NCBI GenBank assembly: GCA_012842035.1
Contig: DUTO01000145.1
Coordinates: 1-28,302, forward strand
Direction: 5' to 3'
Source: Clostridia bacterium
GTDB lineage: Bacteria > Bacillota > Peptococcia > DRI-13 > DTU073
DNA: 28,302 nt
The position numbers were made by a program, and so were the translations under genes. The notes below the pieces were generated by a model, which worked only from the letters and a program-made list of their open reading frames with translations, was not told the DNA's origin and did no database searches. Within the stretch, counting starts at the first letter, position 1. The number at the start of each line of letters is the position of its first letter. Positions 16,026 through 23,990 of this stretch are shown one piece after another.

Positions 16026-16736
16026 GTGGCTTGCTTTATCGGGATAACTTGTGGTTGGGAGGAAGAAAAGACTTGGCATAAACTCCATGATGAGTATGTT
16101 TGTGCTGTAAAAGAGGCCGGTGGTGTTCCTTTTTTGTTGCCTAGTCTTGCTTCTAAGGAGTTAGTTGCTGTATATTATAACCAGTTGGATGGTTTTATTT
16201 TTTCCGGGGGTAGTGACCTTGACCCTCATTATTTTGGCGAAGAGCCTCAGGAAGGATTAGCTGAAATAACGCCACGGCGTGATGCTTTTGAAATGGCTTT
16301 AGCTCGCTTAGCTTTAGCGGGGGAAAAGCCGGTTTTGGGTATTTGTCGAGGGCTGCAGCTTTTAAATGTGGCGGCCGGAGGTACTCTTTATCAAGATTTA
16401 AAAGGGGTGACTAGGCAGAAACATAAGCAGCGAGCACCTCGTTGGTATCCGACTCATAGAGTGCAGGTACAGCCGGATAGCGAGTTGTTTAAATTGGTTC
16501 AGCAAGAATCTTTTTCGGTGAATAGTTTTCATCATCAAGGGATTCGTGAATTAGGGCAAGGTTTTCAAGCTGTAGCCTGGAGTAAAGATGGTTTAATTGA
16601 AGCCCTTGAGTCTTCAGCTAAAGGGAAAAAAATGATTGCTGTACAGTGGCATCCTGAATGTACTTGGGGAAAAGATAGAATTTCTTTTTCTTTATTTAAA
16701 AATTTAGTAGAGTGTGCTGCAGGTAGAGGAGGATAA
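16026..16736 (+). CDS. Gamma-glutamyl-gamma-aminobutyrate hydrolase family protein (peptidase C26)
   Basis: A 236-residue class-I glutamine amidotransferase-like hydrolase of the PuuD/C26 group, which cleaves gamma-glutamyl amide bonds. The nucleophile is C107 in GICRGLQLLN, and the histidine/glutamate pair is H209 and E211 in QWHPEC. FSGGSDLDPHYFGEEP (about 57-72) and NSFHHQGI are family signatures. The start is GTG 16026 with GGGAGGGG just upstream; the overlapping ATG at 16024 is out of frame. The stop lies one base before the asparaginase start, so the two are co-translated. A true substrate (gamma-glutamyl-GABA or a gamma-glutamyl peptide) cannot be told from sequence; no other putrescine genes are near. 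Confidence 0.9.
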   Translation: MACFIGITCGWEEEKTWHKLHDEYVCAVKEAGGVPFLLPSLASKELVAVYYNQLDGFIFSGGSDLDPHYFGEEPQEGLAEITPRRDAFEMALARLALAGEKPVLGICRGLQLLNVAAGGTLYQDLKGVTRQKHKQRAPRWYPTHRVQVQPDSELFKLVQQESFSVNSFHHQGIRELGQGFQAVAWSKDGLIEALESSAKGKKMIAVQWHPECTWGKDRISFSLFKNLVECAAGRGG

Positions 16737-16737
16737 A

Positions 16738-17754
16738 ATGGTGAAAACGGTAAAAATGGCAGAAGTAACGCGCGGTGATTTAGTAGAAAGTATTCATCGG
16801 GGAGCGGTTGTTGTCGTAGATAATAAGGGGGAAACTATTGCGGCGGCGGGAGACCCCGGTTATCTTACTTATTTTCGTTCTGCGGCTAAGCCTCTGCAAG
16901 CTTTACCCGTTGTAGAAAGCGGAGCGGCTGTGCATTTTGGTCTTGATTTAAAGGAAATTGCTTTGTTGACCGGGTCACATAGTGGGGAAGCGGAACATGG
17001 GGCTACTACTTTGACAATCTTGCAAAAAATTGGTTTAGGTCCGGAACATTTACAGTGTGGAACCCATTTCCCTTTGGATCAGTCTAGTCGTGAAGTTTTG
17101 TTAGCCAAGGGACTCGAGCCGACAACTTTGCATTGTACTTGTTCGGGTAAACATGCGGGAATGTTGACTTTAGCGCGCTATCGAGGTTTATCCTTAGATG
17201 ACTATTACTGTTTAGAGCATCCGGTACAACAAGAAATGTTACAAACGGTAGCCGAGATGGCCGGGATAGCGCGTGAGCAAATTGCGGTAGGGATAGATGG
17301 TTGTGGAGTTCCTGTTTTTGCGTTACCTCTAGAGAAAATGGCCTATGCTTATGCTCGTTTAGCAGCACCGGAAGAGTTGGGTAAGAAAAGGAAAGAGGCT
17401 TGTTTGTTGATTGAAGAAGCAATGACCACCTATCCATTGATGGTGGGTGGTACGAACCGTTTTGATACTGTTTTATTGCAAGTTATGGGAAATAAATTAA
17501 TTGCTAAATTCGGAGCAGAAGCAGTTTATTGTGTCGGTGTACCGAGCAAAGGCTGGGGTATGGCCTTGAAGATTGAAGATGGTAATGAGAGAGCATTAGC
17601 TTCTGTAGTTCTTTCTGTTTTAGAGCAGTTAGGGCTTTTAACAGAGGAGGAAAAAGAAAAAATGGCCAGTTATAAGAAACAAAAGTTAGCAAACAAGCGG
17701 GGCGAAATAATTGGTGAGATTAGAGCAGTTGTTTCTTTAAGAAAAATTGGCTAA
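16738..17754 (+). CDS. Type II-family asparaginase (Asparaginase_II, PF06089-like)
   Basis: The 338-residue protein matches the Asparaginase_II family, thermolabile L-asparaginases related to the Rhizobium enzyme and unlike the AnsA/AnsB fold. Motifs are AEVTRGDLVESIHRGAVVVVD, YFRSAAKPLQALPVVESGAA, LTGSHSGEAEH, CTCSGKHAGMLTLA, EHPVQQEML and GIDGCGVPVFALPL. It should hydrolyse L-asparagine to aspartate and ammonia in the cytoplasm, as no signal peptide is seen. I use ATG 16738, five bases after GAGGAGG; an in-frame TTG at 16714 lies inside the previous gene. It sits with the C26 hydrolase before and Tex 15 bp after, likely one transcript. Confidence 0.88.
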   Translation: MVKTVKMAEVTRGDLVESIHRGAVVVVDNKGETIAAAGDPGYLTYFRSAAKPLQALPVVESGAAVHFGLDLKEIALLTGSHSGEAEHGATTLTILQKIGLGPEHLQCGTHFPLDQSSREVLLAKGLEPTTLHCTCSGKHAGMLTLARYRGLSLDDYYCLEHPVQQEMLQTVAEMAGIAREQIAVGIDGCGVPVFALPLEKMAYAYARLAAPEELGKKRKEACLLIEEAMTTYPLMVGGTNRFDTVLLQVMGNKLIAKFGAEAVYCVGVPSKGWGMALKIEDGNERALASVVLSVLEQLGLLTEEEKEKMASYKKQKLANKRGEIIGEIRAVVSLRKIG

Positions 17755-17769
17755 AGGAGATTTAAAAGG

Positions 17770-19941
17770 GTGCAGAAAATAAATTTTACAAAAAGATTAG
17801 CACAGGAATTTAAGTGGTCACTTCAAGGTACAACACAGGCGGTACAATTATTGGAGGAAGGAAATACAATTCCTTTTATTGCCCGCTATCGTAAAGAAGC
17901 TACCAGGGAGATGGATGAAGAGACGTTACGTCGTTTAGCGGAGAGGTTAGAGTATTTGCAAAATTTAGCCCAACGTCAAGAAGAAGTAATCCGTTTAATC
18001 GGTGAGCAAGGTAAATTAACCGAAGAGCTGGTAAAAAATATACATAAAGCGGAGACAAGGCAAGAGGTAGAAGATTTATATCGTCCCTTTCGTCCTAAAC
18101 GACGTACAAGAGCTAGTATGGCTAGGGAAAAGGGGCTGGAGCCTTTAGCTAGGTTAATCGCTGATCAAACTTTGACTAGGGGGGACTTGGTTTCTTTGGC
18201 TACAGAGTATCTTAATTCTGGTTTAGAGGTAAATTCTGTGGAGGAGGCTTTAGCTGGAGCGAGAGATATTCTGGCAGAGGAGATAGCTGTGGACCCTGTT
18301 TTGCGAGGACTAGCGCGAAAAATGTTTTATAAACAAGGGATGCTGGTTACGAAGTCTTTAGTTAAAGAAGCAGAAATCAAGTTAACTCCTTATGCCATGT
18401 ATGCTGAGTATCAAGAAGCGATATGCAAGATTCCGCCCCATCGTATATTAGCCATTAATCGTGGGGAAAAGGAAGAAGTGCTTCAAGTTAAAATTACCGT
18501 GCCGGAAGCAGAAATTATTACCGGACTAGTGCAGTCTGTACTTACTAATCCGGCCAGTATTGGTGCTCAGGAGTTTAAGGAAGCGGTGAAGGATGGAGCA
18601 TGTCGTTTGCTTTTTCCCAGTTTGGAAAGGGAAATACGGAAAGCTCTGACGGAAAAAGGAGAGGAACAGGCGATTTTGGTTTTTGCGCAGAATTTAAGAA
18701 GTTTGCTTTTACAACCTCCGGTAAAGGGGCAGGTTGTTTTAGGTATTGACCCGGGTTTTCGGACGGGATGTAAATTAGCGGTAGTCAATGAGATAGGAAA
18801 GCTTTGGGAAGTTGGGGTTATTTATCCTCATCCCCCGCAGAAACAGGGAGAGAAAGCAGCGGAAAAATTACAGCACTTGATCGAGAAATGGCAGGTTACG
18901 GCAATTGCCATCGGGAATGGCACCGCTTCTCGGGAAACGGAAGTTTTTATAGCTACTTTTCTTAAAGAAGAGAGCTTAAACTTAAAGTATACGATTGTCA
19001 GTGAAGCCGGAGCTTCAGTTTATTCTGCTTCTCAATTAGCGCGGGAGGAGTTCCCGAACCTTGATTTATCGTATCGGAGTGGTGTTTCTATTGCCCGGAG
19101 AGTACAAGACCCTTTGGCGGAGCTGGTAAAGATTACTCCTCAGTCTATTGGGGTGGGACAGTATCAGCATGACGTTAATATTAAAAAACTTAGTCAGGCT
19201 TTGGAAGGGGTAGTTGAATCTTGTGTTAATACGGTGGGGGTGGAATTAAATACAGCCTCTCCGGCATTATTACAGTATGTAGCAGGGTTAAGTCCATCTG
19301 TAGCCGGAGCTATTGTGGAAAGGCGAGAAAATAAAGGCAAATATAGGTTGCGTAAAGAATTGTTGACTGTACCGCGTTTGGGAGAACGTACTTTTCAGCA
19401 GTGTTCTGGTTTTTTGCGGATTGCCGAGGGAGATAATCCTTTAGAAAATACGCCCGTTCATCCCGAGTCTTATCAGTTGGCGGAGCAAATTTTGGCTTTG
19501 GTGGGTTATAAGGTGGAAGACCTTTCCGAAAAAGAAAAGGACATCCGTATAGCTTTAGGGAATTTAGATATAAAAGAAACTGCCCCAAAAATAGGAGCGG
19601 GAATTCCTACGGTCAGAGATATTATAGAAGCTTTACAAAGACCGGGTCGTGACCCGCGGGAAGACTTGCCACCTGTTCTTTTTCGACAGGACGTACTTTC
19701 TTTAGGGGACCTTACGGAAGGGATGGTTTTGACGGGGGTAGTTAGGAATGTTGTTGATTTTGGGGCTTTTGTCGATATTGGGGTGGAGCAAGATGGGCTT
19801 GTTCATTTATCTCAGTTAAGTGATAAATATATTAAACATCCTTTAGAGGTAATAACAGTAGGGGATGTGGTTAAGGTAAAGGTTTTACAAGTAGATCTGG
19901 CGAGAGGTAGGATTAGCTTAACCATGAAAAATGTGGAGTAA
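17770..19941 (+). CDS. tex: Tex family RNA-binding transcription accessory protein
   Basis: A 723-residue Tex/YhgF protein, a nucleic-acid-binding factor related to the core of eukaryotic Spt6. The N-terminal helical region (about 1-190) includes IPFIARYRKEATREMDE and LYRPFRPKRRTRA. Then comes a YqgF/RNase-H-like domain starting LGIDPGFRTG near 322, helix-hairpin-helix motifs near 495-555 (VAGLSPSVAGAIVERR), and a C-terminal S1 RNA-binding domain near 650-720 (VVRNVVDFGAFVDIGVEQDGLVHLS). The length is slightly under 780-residue enterobacterial Tex and close to Firmicutes forms. The GTG start has AAGGAG about ten bases upstream. In Gram-positives Tex influences RNA handling and toxin expression; its precise role is unsettled. 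Confidence 0.95.
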   Translation: MQKINFTKRLAQEFKWSLQGTTQAVQLLEEGNTIPFIARYRKEATREMDEETLRRLAERLEYLQNLAQRQEEVIRLIGEQGKLTEELVKNIHKAETRQEVEDLYRPFRPKRRTRASMAREKGLEPLARLIADQTLTRGDLVSLATEYLNSGLEVNSVEEALAGARDILAEEIAVDPVLRGLARKMFYKQGMLVTKSLVKEAEIKLTPYAMYAEYQEAICKIPPHRILAINRGEKEEVLQVKITVPEAEIITGLVQSVLTNPASIGAQEFKEAVKDGACRLLFPSLEREIRKALTEKGEEQAILVFAQNLRSLLLQPPVKGQVVLGIDPGFRTGCKLAVVNEIGKLWEVGVIYPHPPQKQGEKAAEKLQHLIEKWQVTAIAIGNGTASRETEVFIATFLKEESLNLKYTIVSEAGASVYSASQLAREEFPNLDLSYRSGVSIARRVQDPLAELVKITPQSIGVGQYQHDVNIKKLSQALEGVVESCVNTVGVELNTASPALLQYVAGLSPSVAGAIVERRENKGKYRLRKELLTVPRLGERTFQQCSGFLRIAEGDNPLENTPVHPESYQLAEQILALVGYKVEDLSEKEKDIRIALGNLDIKETAPKIGAGIPTVRDIIEALQRPGRDPREDLPPVLFRQDVLSLGDLTEGMVLTGVVRNVVDFGAFVDIGVEQDGLVHLSQLSDKYIKHPLEVITVGDVVKVKVLQVDLARGRISLTMKNVE

Positions 19942-19997
19942 GATAATTAGTTGTGCTATGATGAGAACCGGAAAGCTAAGGTAAGGAGGAGGGAAAA

Positions 19998-21161
19998 ATG
20001 AATAAAACGGCATTAATTAATGGTCATATTTATACAATGGCCGGTTCGGTATTGGAAAAAGGAACTTTACTTTGGGAAAAGGGGAAAATAACAGCGGTGG
20101 GGGAAAAGGAAACTTTACCTCCAGATGCTGAAGTAATAGATTTACAAGGCAAAACCGTTGTTCCCGGTTTTGTTGATGCTCATACTCATCTTGGTATTTT
20201 GGAAGAAATATATCAGGAGGAAGGTGATGATTTAAATGAATTTACGGAACCGCTTACTCCTGAGATGCGGGCACTTGATGCCGTAAATCCTTTAGATATA
20301 GCTTTTCGGGATGCAGTTTGTGGAGGCATTACGACAGTAATGACGGGTCCCGGTAGTGCTAATGTTTTAGGGGGCACGAACTTGGTGCTGAAAACGGCCG
20401 GTAATAGTCTGGAGAAAATGGTTTTATTGCCTCAGTCCGGGCTAAAAACGGCTTTTGGGGAAAATCCGAAACGAGTGTTTAGTGAACAAAAAAAAATACC
20501 CTGTACGCGGATGGGGGTAGCTGCTCTTTTACGTCAAGCTTTAATTGATGCCCAGAATTATATGGCTAAAGCAGAAAAAGTAGCTTCTTCCGGGGATGTT
20601 TTTGAACGGGACTTGGGGATGGAAAATTTAGTGTTAGTCTTAGAGAAAAAAATTCCTTTGAATGTTCATGCTCATCGGGCCGATGATATTCTTACGGCAA
20701 TACGTATTGTGGATGAGTTTAGGTTGGAGATGATTTTATCACATGGTACAGAAGCACAAAAAATTATTCCTGAGTTGCAAAAAAGAAATATTCCTGTGGT
20801 TGTGGGGCCTACTCTTTCGAGTAGAGCAAAAGTAGAAATGGCCGAAATTACTTGGCAGACAGCCGTGCGTTTAAATGAAGCGGAAATTTTAGTGGCCTTA
20901 ACGACAGACCATTCTGTAGTTCCGATACAATATCTTCCGCTTTGTGCTGCTTTGGCGGTAAGACACGGTATGCCAGAAGAAGAGGCCTTGCGGGCGATTA
21001 CGATTAATCCGGCGCGAATTTTGAAACTTGAACATAGAATTGGTAGTTTAGAAGTAGGTAAAGATGCAGATATAGTGGTAATGTCGGGGCATCCGTTAGA
21101 TTGGCGTTCTTATGTGGAAAGGGTTTATATAAATGGGAAAATAGTTTATGATAAACTATAA
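19998..21161 (+). CDS. Amidohydrolase family protein (imidazolonepropionase-like)
   Basis: A 387-residue metal-dependent hydrolase of the amidohydrolase superfamily. It has the composite N- and C-terminal beta-sandwich (MNKTALINGHIYTM; RIGSLEVGKDADIVVMSGHP) around a TIM barrel. Metal ligands are H62 and H64 in DAHTHLG, a histidine pair in NVHAHRADD near 225, LSHGTEA near 250, and the aspartate of TTDHS near 310. GVCGGITTVMTGPGSANVLGG-like sequence is typical of a Clostridia group annotated only as amidohydrolase. There is no histidine-degradation gene near it to support an HutI role, so the substrate is unknown. AAGGAGGAGG precedes the ATG. It may be the last gene of the tex transcript. Confidence 0.85.
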   Translation: MNKTALINGHIYTMAGSVLEKGTLLWEKGKITAVGEKETLPPDAEVIDLQGKTVVPGFVDAHTHLGILEEIYQEEGDDLNEFTEPLTPEMRALDAVNPLDIAFRDAVCGGITTVMTGPGSANVLGGTNLVLKTAGNSLEKMVLLPQSGLKTAFGENPKRVFSEQKKIPCTRMGVAALLRQALIDAQNYMAKAEKVASSGDVFERDLGMENLVLVLEKKIPLNVHAHRADDILTAIRIVDEFRLEMILSHGTEAQKIIPELQKRNIPVVVGPTLSSRAKVEMAEITWQTAVRLNEAEILVALTTDHSVVPIQYLPLCAALAVRHGMPEEEALRAITINPARILKLEHRIGSLEVGKDADIVVMSGHPLDWRSYVERVYINGKIVYDKL

Positions 21162-21199
21162 ATAAAGAGAATGTATAGGATAGGAAGTGTGGATGGATT

Positions 21200-21685
21200 T
21201 TGTATAGTTATCAATCTTTTTCTCCTGAAGAAACGTTAGCTTTAGCTAAAAAGTTAGGTGCTAAATTACAGGGCGGAGAAATCTTGGTTTTAGAAGGTGA
21301 TTTAGGAGCGGGTAAAACGCATTTTGTGAAAGGTTTGGCAGAGGGACTGGGGGTTAAAGAATCTGTGACAAGCCCTACTTTTACTCTTCTCCATCTTTAT
21401 GAAGGCAGATTGCCGTTAGCTCATTTTGATGTTTATCGTTTGTCTTCTTCTGAGGCTTTTGAAGAACTTGGTTATGAAGAGTATTTTTCAGATTCTGGAG
21501 TGACGGCAATTGAATGGGGTGATTTAATTAGCCCTTATTTGCCTTCTGAATATTTACAGATAAAGATTACACATTTGTATCAAGAAGAGTTAGGAGAGGG
21601 GCGTTTAATCACCTTTTCTCCACATGGTGAATTAATACAAGCTTTGATAAAGGAGTTGGCAATTGATGCTTGTTTTAGGAATTGA
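21200..21685 (+). CDS. tsaE: tRNA t6A biosynthesis ATPase TsaE
   Basis: TsaE is the ATPase that works with TsaB and TsaD to attach threonylcarbamoyl to A37 of ANN-decoding tRNAs. The 161-residue protein has SPEETLALAKKLG at the N terminus, the Walker A loop EGDLGAGKTHFVKG at about 32-45, TSPTFTLLHLYEG, and the Walker B-like LAHFDVYRL, then EWGD. The start is a TTG at 21200 with a modest GGATGG site. Its 3' end overlaps tsaB by about 20 bases. The tsaE-tsaB-rimI-tsaD order is the standard Firmicutes cluster. Confidence 0.95.
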   Translation: MYSYQSFSPEETLALAKKLGAKLQGGEILVLEGDLGAGKTHFVKGLAEGLGVKESVTSPTFTLLHLYEGRLPLAHFDVYRLSSSEAFEELGYEEYFSDSGVTAIEWGDLISPYLPSEYLQIKITHLYQEELGEGRLITFSPHGELIQALIKELAIDACFRN

Positions 21686-22361
21686 AAGTTCGTCTCCCAT
21701 TGCTTCAGTAGCTTTAGTCTCTGCACAGAAATTATGGGGTGAAATGACTTTAAATATAGGTTTAACTCATTCCGAACAATTATTACCTTTAATTGATGAC
21801 CTTTTACAACAAACGAAGGTTAACCTTGTTGATTTAGAGGGAATTGCTGTTTCCGGTGGCCCCGGTTCTTTTACGGGGTTAAGAATAGGGATGGCTACGG
21901 CCAAAGGATTAGCCCAGGGGTTAAAGTTACCGTTGGTAAGCATTCCTACTTTATTAGCTTTAGCTTTTCCGCAGACAGGATATTTTGGTTTAGTTTCTGC
22001 GGTGATGAATGCGCGGAGAAATGAAGTATATACAGCTTTATTTAGATTTTCAGGTAATGACTATGAACAGTTAGAGCCTTATCAAGCCATTCACCCTCAA
22101 TTGTGGGCAGAAAAGCTTGTGGCTTATCAAGAAACTGTTTTGCTTACTGGTGATGGAGTTTCTGGTTATAAAGATATTTGGCGGGCAGCTTTGGGAGATA
22201 AAGTAGTTTCCCCACCACCGTTTTTGCAGATAGCCAGAGGAGCAAGTGTGGCTTGGTTGGGGCAACAAAGGTTGTGCAAAGGAGATGCGGATGACCTTTT
22301 CACTTTAAAACCGATGTATATTCGTTCTTCTGAGGCGGAGCGAAAATTAGCTAGGCGCTAA
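21666..22361 (+). CDS. tsaB: tRNA t6A biosynthesis protein TsaB
   Basis: TsaB (YeaZ) is the non-catalytic ASKHA-fold partner that binds TsaD in the t6A-forming complex. The 231-residue product starts MLVLGIESSSPIASVAL and has the family signature SGGPGSFTGLRIGMATAKGLA near residues 66-85. AAGGAG lies ten bases before ATG 21666 and seven before an in-frame TTG at 21663; I use the ATG. The N-terminal part has the fold's nucleotide-binding-like motif, and the C terminus ends MYIRSSEAERKLARR, typical of the family. It overlaps the tsaE 3' end and is followed by rimI. Confidence 0.95.
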   Translation: MLVLGIESSSPIASVALVSAQKLWGEMTLNIGLTHSEQLLPLIDDLLQQTKVNLVDLEGIAVSGGPGSFTGLRIGMATAKGLAQGLKLPLVSIPTLLALAFPQTGYFGLVSAVMNARRNEVYTALFRFSGNDYEQLEPYQAIHPQLWAEKLVAYQETVLLTGDGVSGYKDIWRAALGDKVVSPPPFLQIARGASVAWLGQQRLCKGDADDLFTLKPMYIRSSEAERKLARR

Positions 22362-22386
22362 ATAGATAAAGGGGAGTATGGTGGAA

Positions 22387-22842
22387 ATGACATACCTTTT
22401 GCGAGCGATGAAAGAGGAGGATATCTCTCAGGTTGTGGAGATTGAGAAGCAGTCTTTTTCCAGCCCTTGGTCCGCTTATGCTTTTAAATGTGAATTAGCT
22501 GATAATGACTTTGCTTATTATCTGGTTGTAACCACAGCAGAAAATTTAGAACAGGTCTTGGGTTATGGGGGAATATGGGTAATTATCGATGAAGCCCATA
22601 TTACTAATATTGCTATTGCGCCAGAGTATCGAGGCAAAAATTTAGGAGAGTTATTGTTGAAAGGACTAGAGGTTATAGCTATCGAAAATGGTGCAGTACG
22701 GATGACTTTAGAAGTGAGAGTTTCTAATGAAAAAGCTAAGGCTCTTTATAGCAGGAGGGGGTTTGTGCCTGCAGGAATTCGCCCTCATTATTATGTGGAT
22801 GGCAATGAAGATGCTTTAATTATGTGGAAGGAATTTTTTTAA
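22387..22842 (+). CDS. rimI: Ribosomal protein S18 alanine N-acetyltransferase RimI
   Basis: A GNAT-fold enzyme of about 151 residues, expected to acetylate the N-terminal alanine of ribosomal protein S18. Family marks are the N-terminal LLRAMKEEDISQVVEIEKQSFSSPW, GYGGIWVIIDEAHITNIAI, the acetyl-CoA loop APEYRGKNLGELLL, and LEVRVSNEKAKALYSRRGFVPAGIRPHYY with the conserved asparagine and tyrosine. Three in-frame starts exist: ATG 22378, GTG 22381 and ATG 22387. GGGGAG ends at 22376, too near the first, so I use 22387. It sits between tsaB and tsaD, a usual position in Firmicutes, where the two functions are linked only by gene order. Confidence 0.93.
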   Translation: MTYLLRAMKEEDISQVVEIEKQSFSSPWSAYAFKCELADNDFAYYLVVTTAENLEQVLGYGGIWVIIDEAHITNIAIAPEYRGKNLGELLLKGLEVIAIENGAVRMTLEVRVSNEKAKALYSRRGFVPAGIRPHYYVDGNEDALIMWKEFF

Positions 22843-22880
22843 ATAAATTCAGGAGTATTGAATAGTAAGTGAGGTAATCA

Positions 22881-23903
22881 ATGTTGGGACAAAAGAAAGA
22901 AATAATCATGGCGGTAGAAACAAGTTGTGATGAGACAGCAGTAGCTATATTAGCTGAAGGAGAAAAACTGTTATCCAACTTAGTAGCTTCACAAATAAAA
23001 GTACATCAGCAATTTGGTGGAGTAGTTCCTGAAATCGCTTCACGGAAGCATTTGGAGCAGATTAATCGTTTAATTAGTTTAGCTTTAGAAGAAGCCAGGC
23101 TTACTTTTACAGAGTTATCAGCTTTGGCCGTAACATATGGACCGGGCTTGGTGGGTGCTTTGTTAGTGGGAGTAAGTACGGTTAAAGCGTTAGCCTATAG
23201 CCTTCAGCTTCCTTTGCTGGGAATTAACCATTTAGAGGGTCATCTTTATGCAAATTGGCTTGTGCATAAAGATATGGAGTTCCCTTTAGTTGGTTTGATT
23301 GTTTCCGGGGGGCATACCGCGTTAATAGAAATGAGAGGACATGGTGAATATCTACTTTTAGGGCAAACACAAGATGATGCGGCCGGTGAAGCTTATGACA
23401 AAGTGGCTCGGGCGATGGGCTTAGGCTATCCGGGGGGGCCATTATTGGATGCTTTAGCGCGCGAAGGTGACGGGAAAGCTCTTGATTTGCCCCGGGCTTG
23501 GTTAGGGGAAGATAATTATGATTTTAGTTTTAGTGGTTTAAAGACAGCTGTGCTTAATTATTTAAATAGAGCTGTCCTGAAAGGAGAAAAAATTAATCAA
23601 GCTGACTTAGCGGCCAGTTTTCAGGCTAGTGTAGTTGAGGTTTTAGTAGAAAAAACAGTTCGTGTTGCGCAAAAGAAAGGGTTAAAATCTGTATTAATGG
23701 CCGGAGGAGTATCGGCTAATAGTTTTTTACGGGAAGAAATGGAAAAAAGATGTCAAACCGAAGGTTTAAAATTGTATTACCCACCTGTAGAATTTTGTAC
23801 AGATAATGCGGCGATGATTGCTTGTGCCGCTCATTATCATTATTTAAAAGGTGAATATGCCGACTGGGATTTGAATGCCGTACCTCAGTTAAGACTATAT
23901 TAA
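22881..23903 (+). CDS. tsaD: tRNA N6-adenosine threonylcarbamoyltransferase TsaD
   Basis: TsaD transfers threonylcarbamoyl from TC-AMP to A37 of tRNA. The 340-residue protein starts MLGQKKEIIMAVETSCDETAVAIL, and metal-binding histidines H117 and H121 lie in NHLEGHLYANW. Other marks are VTYGPGLVGALLVGVSTVKALA, LIVSGGHTALIEM, DDAAGEAYDKVARAMGLGYPGGP and the C-terminal CTDNAAMIACAA with the conserved metal aspartate. All catalytic residues appear present. GAGG lies six bases before the ATG. It is the last gene of the tsaE-tsaB-rimI-tsaD group, and the DnaA-box cluster lies 1.4 kb downstream, past the CNNM gene. Confidence 0.97.
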   Translation: MLGQKKEIIMAVETSCDETAVAILAEGEKLLSNLVASQIKVHQQFGGVVPEIASRKHLEQINRLISLALEEARLTFTELSALAVTYGPGLVGALLVGVSTVKALAYSLQLPLLGINHLEGHLYANWLVHKDMEFPLVGLIVSGGHTALIEMRGHGEYLLLGQTQDDAAGEAYDKVARAMGLGYPGGPLLDALAREGDGKALDLPRAWLGEDNYDFSFSGLKTAVLNYLNRAVLKGEKINQADLAASFQASVVEVLVEKTVRVAQKKGLKSVLMAGGVSANSFLREEMEKRCQTEGLKLYYPPVEFCTDNAAMIACAAHYHYLKGEYADWDLNAVPQLRLY

Positions 23904-23990
23904 TTTTTATTTTTTTAGTATAATTGGAGCAAATATAATTTTTGCTAATTTGGGGGAAGATTATTTAAGCAAAGAGGAGTTGGTTTAAGA

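Noticed and set aside
23928..23940. AGCAAA/TTTGCT hairpin after tsaD as a terminator
   Set aside because: The stem is six bases, mostly A-T, and no T run follows it, so I could not support it.
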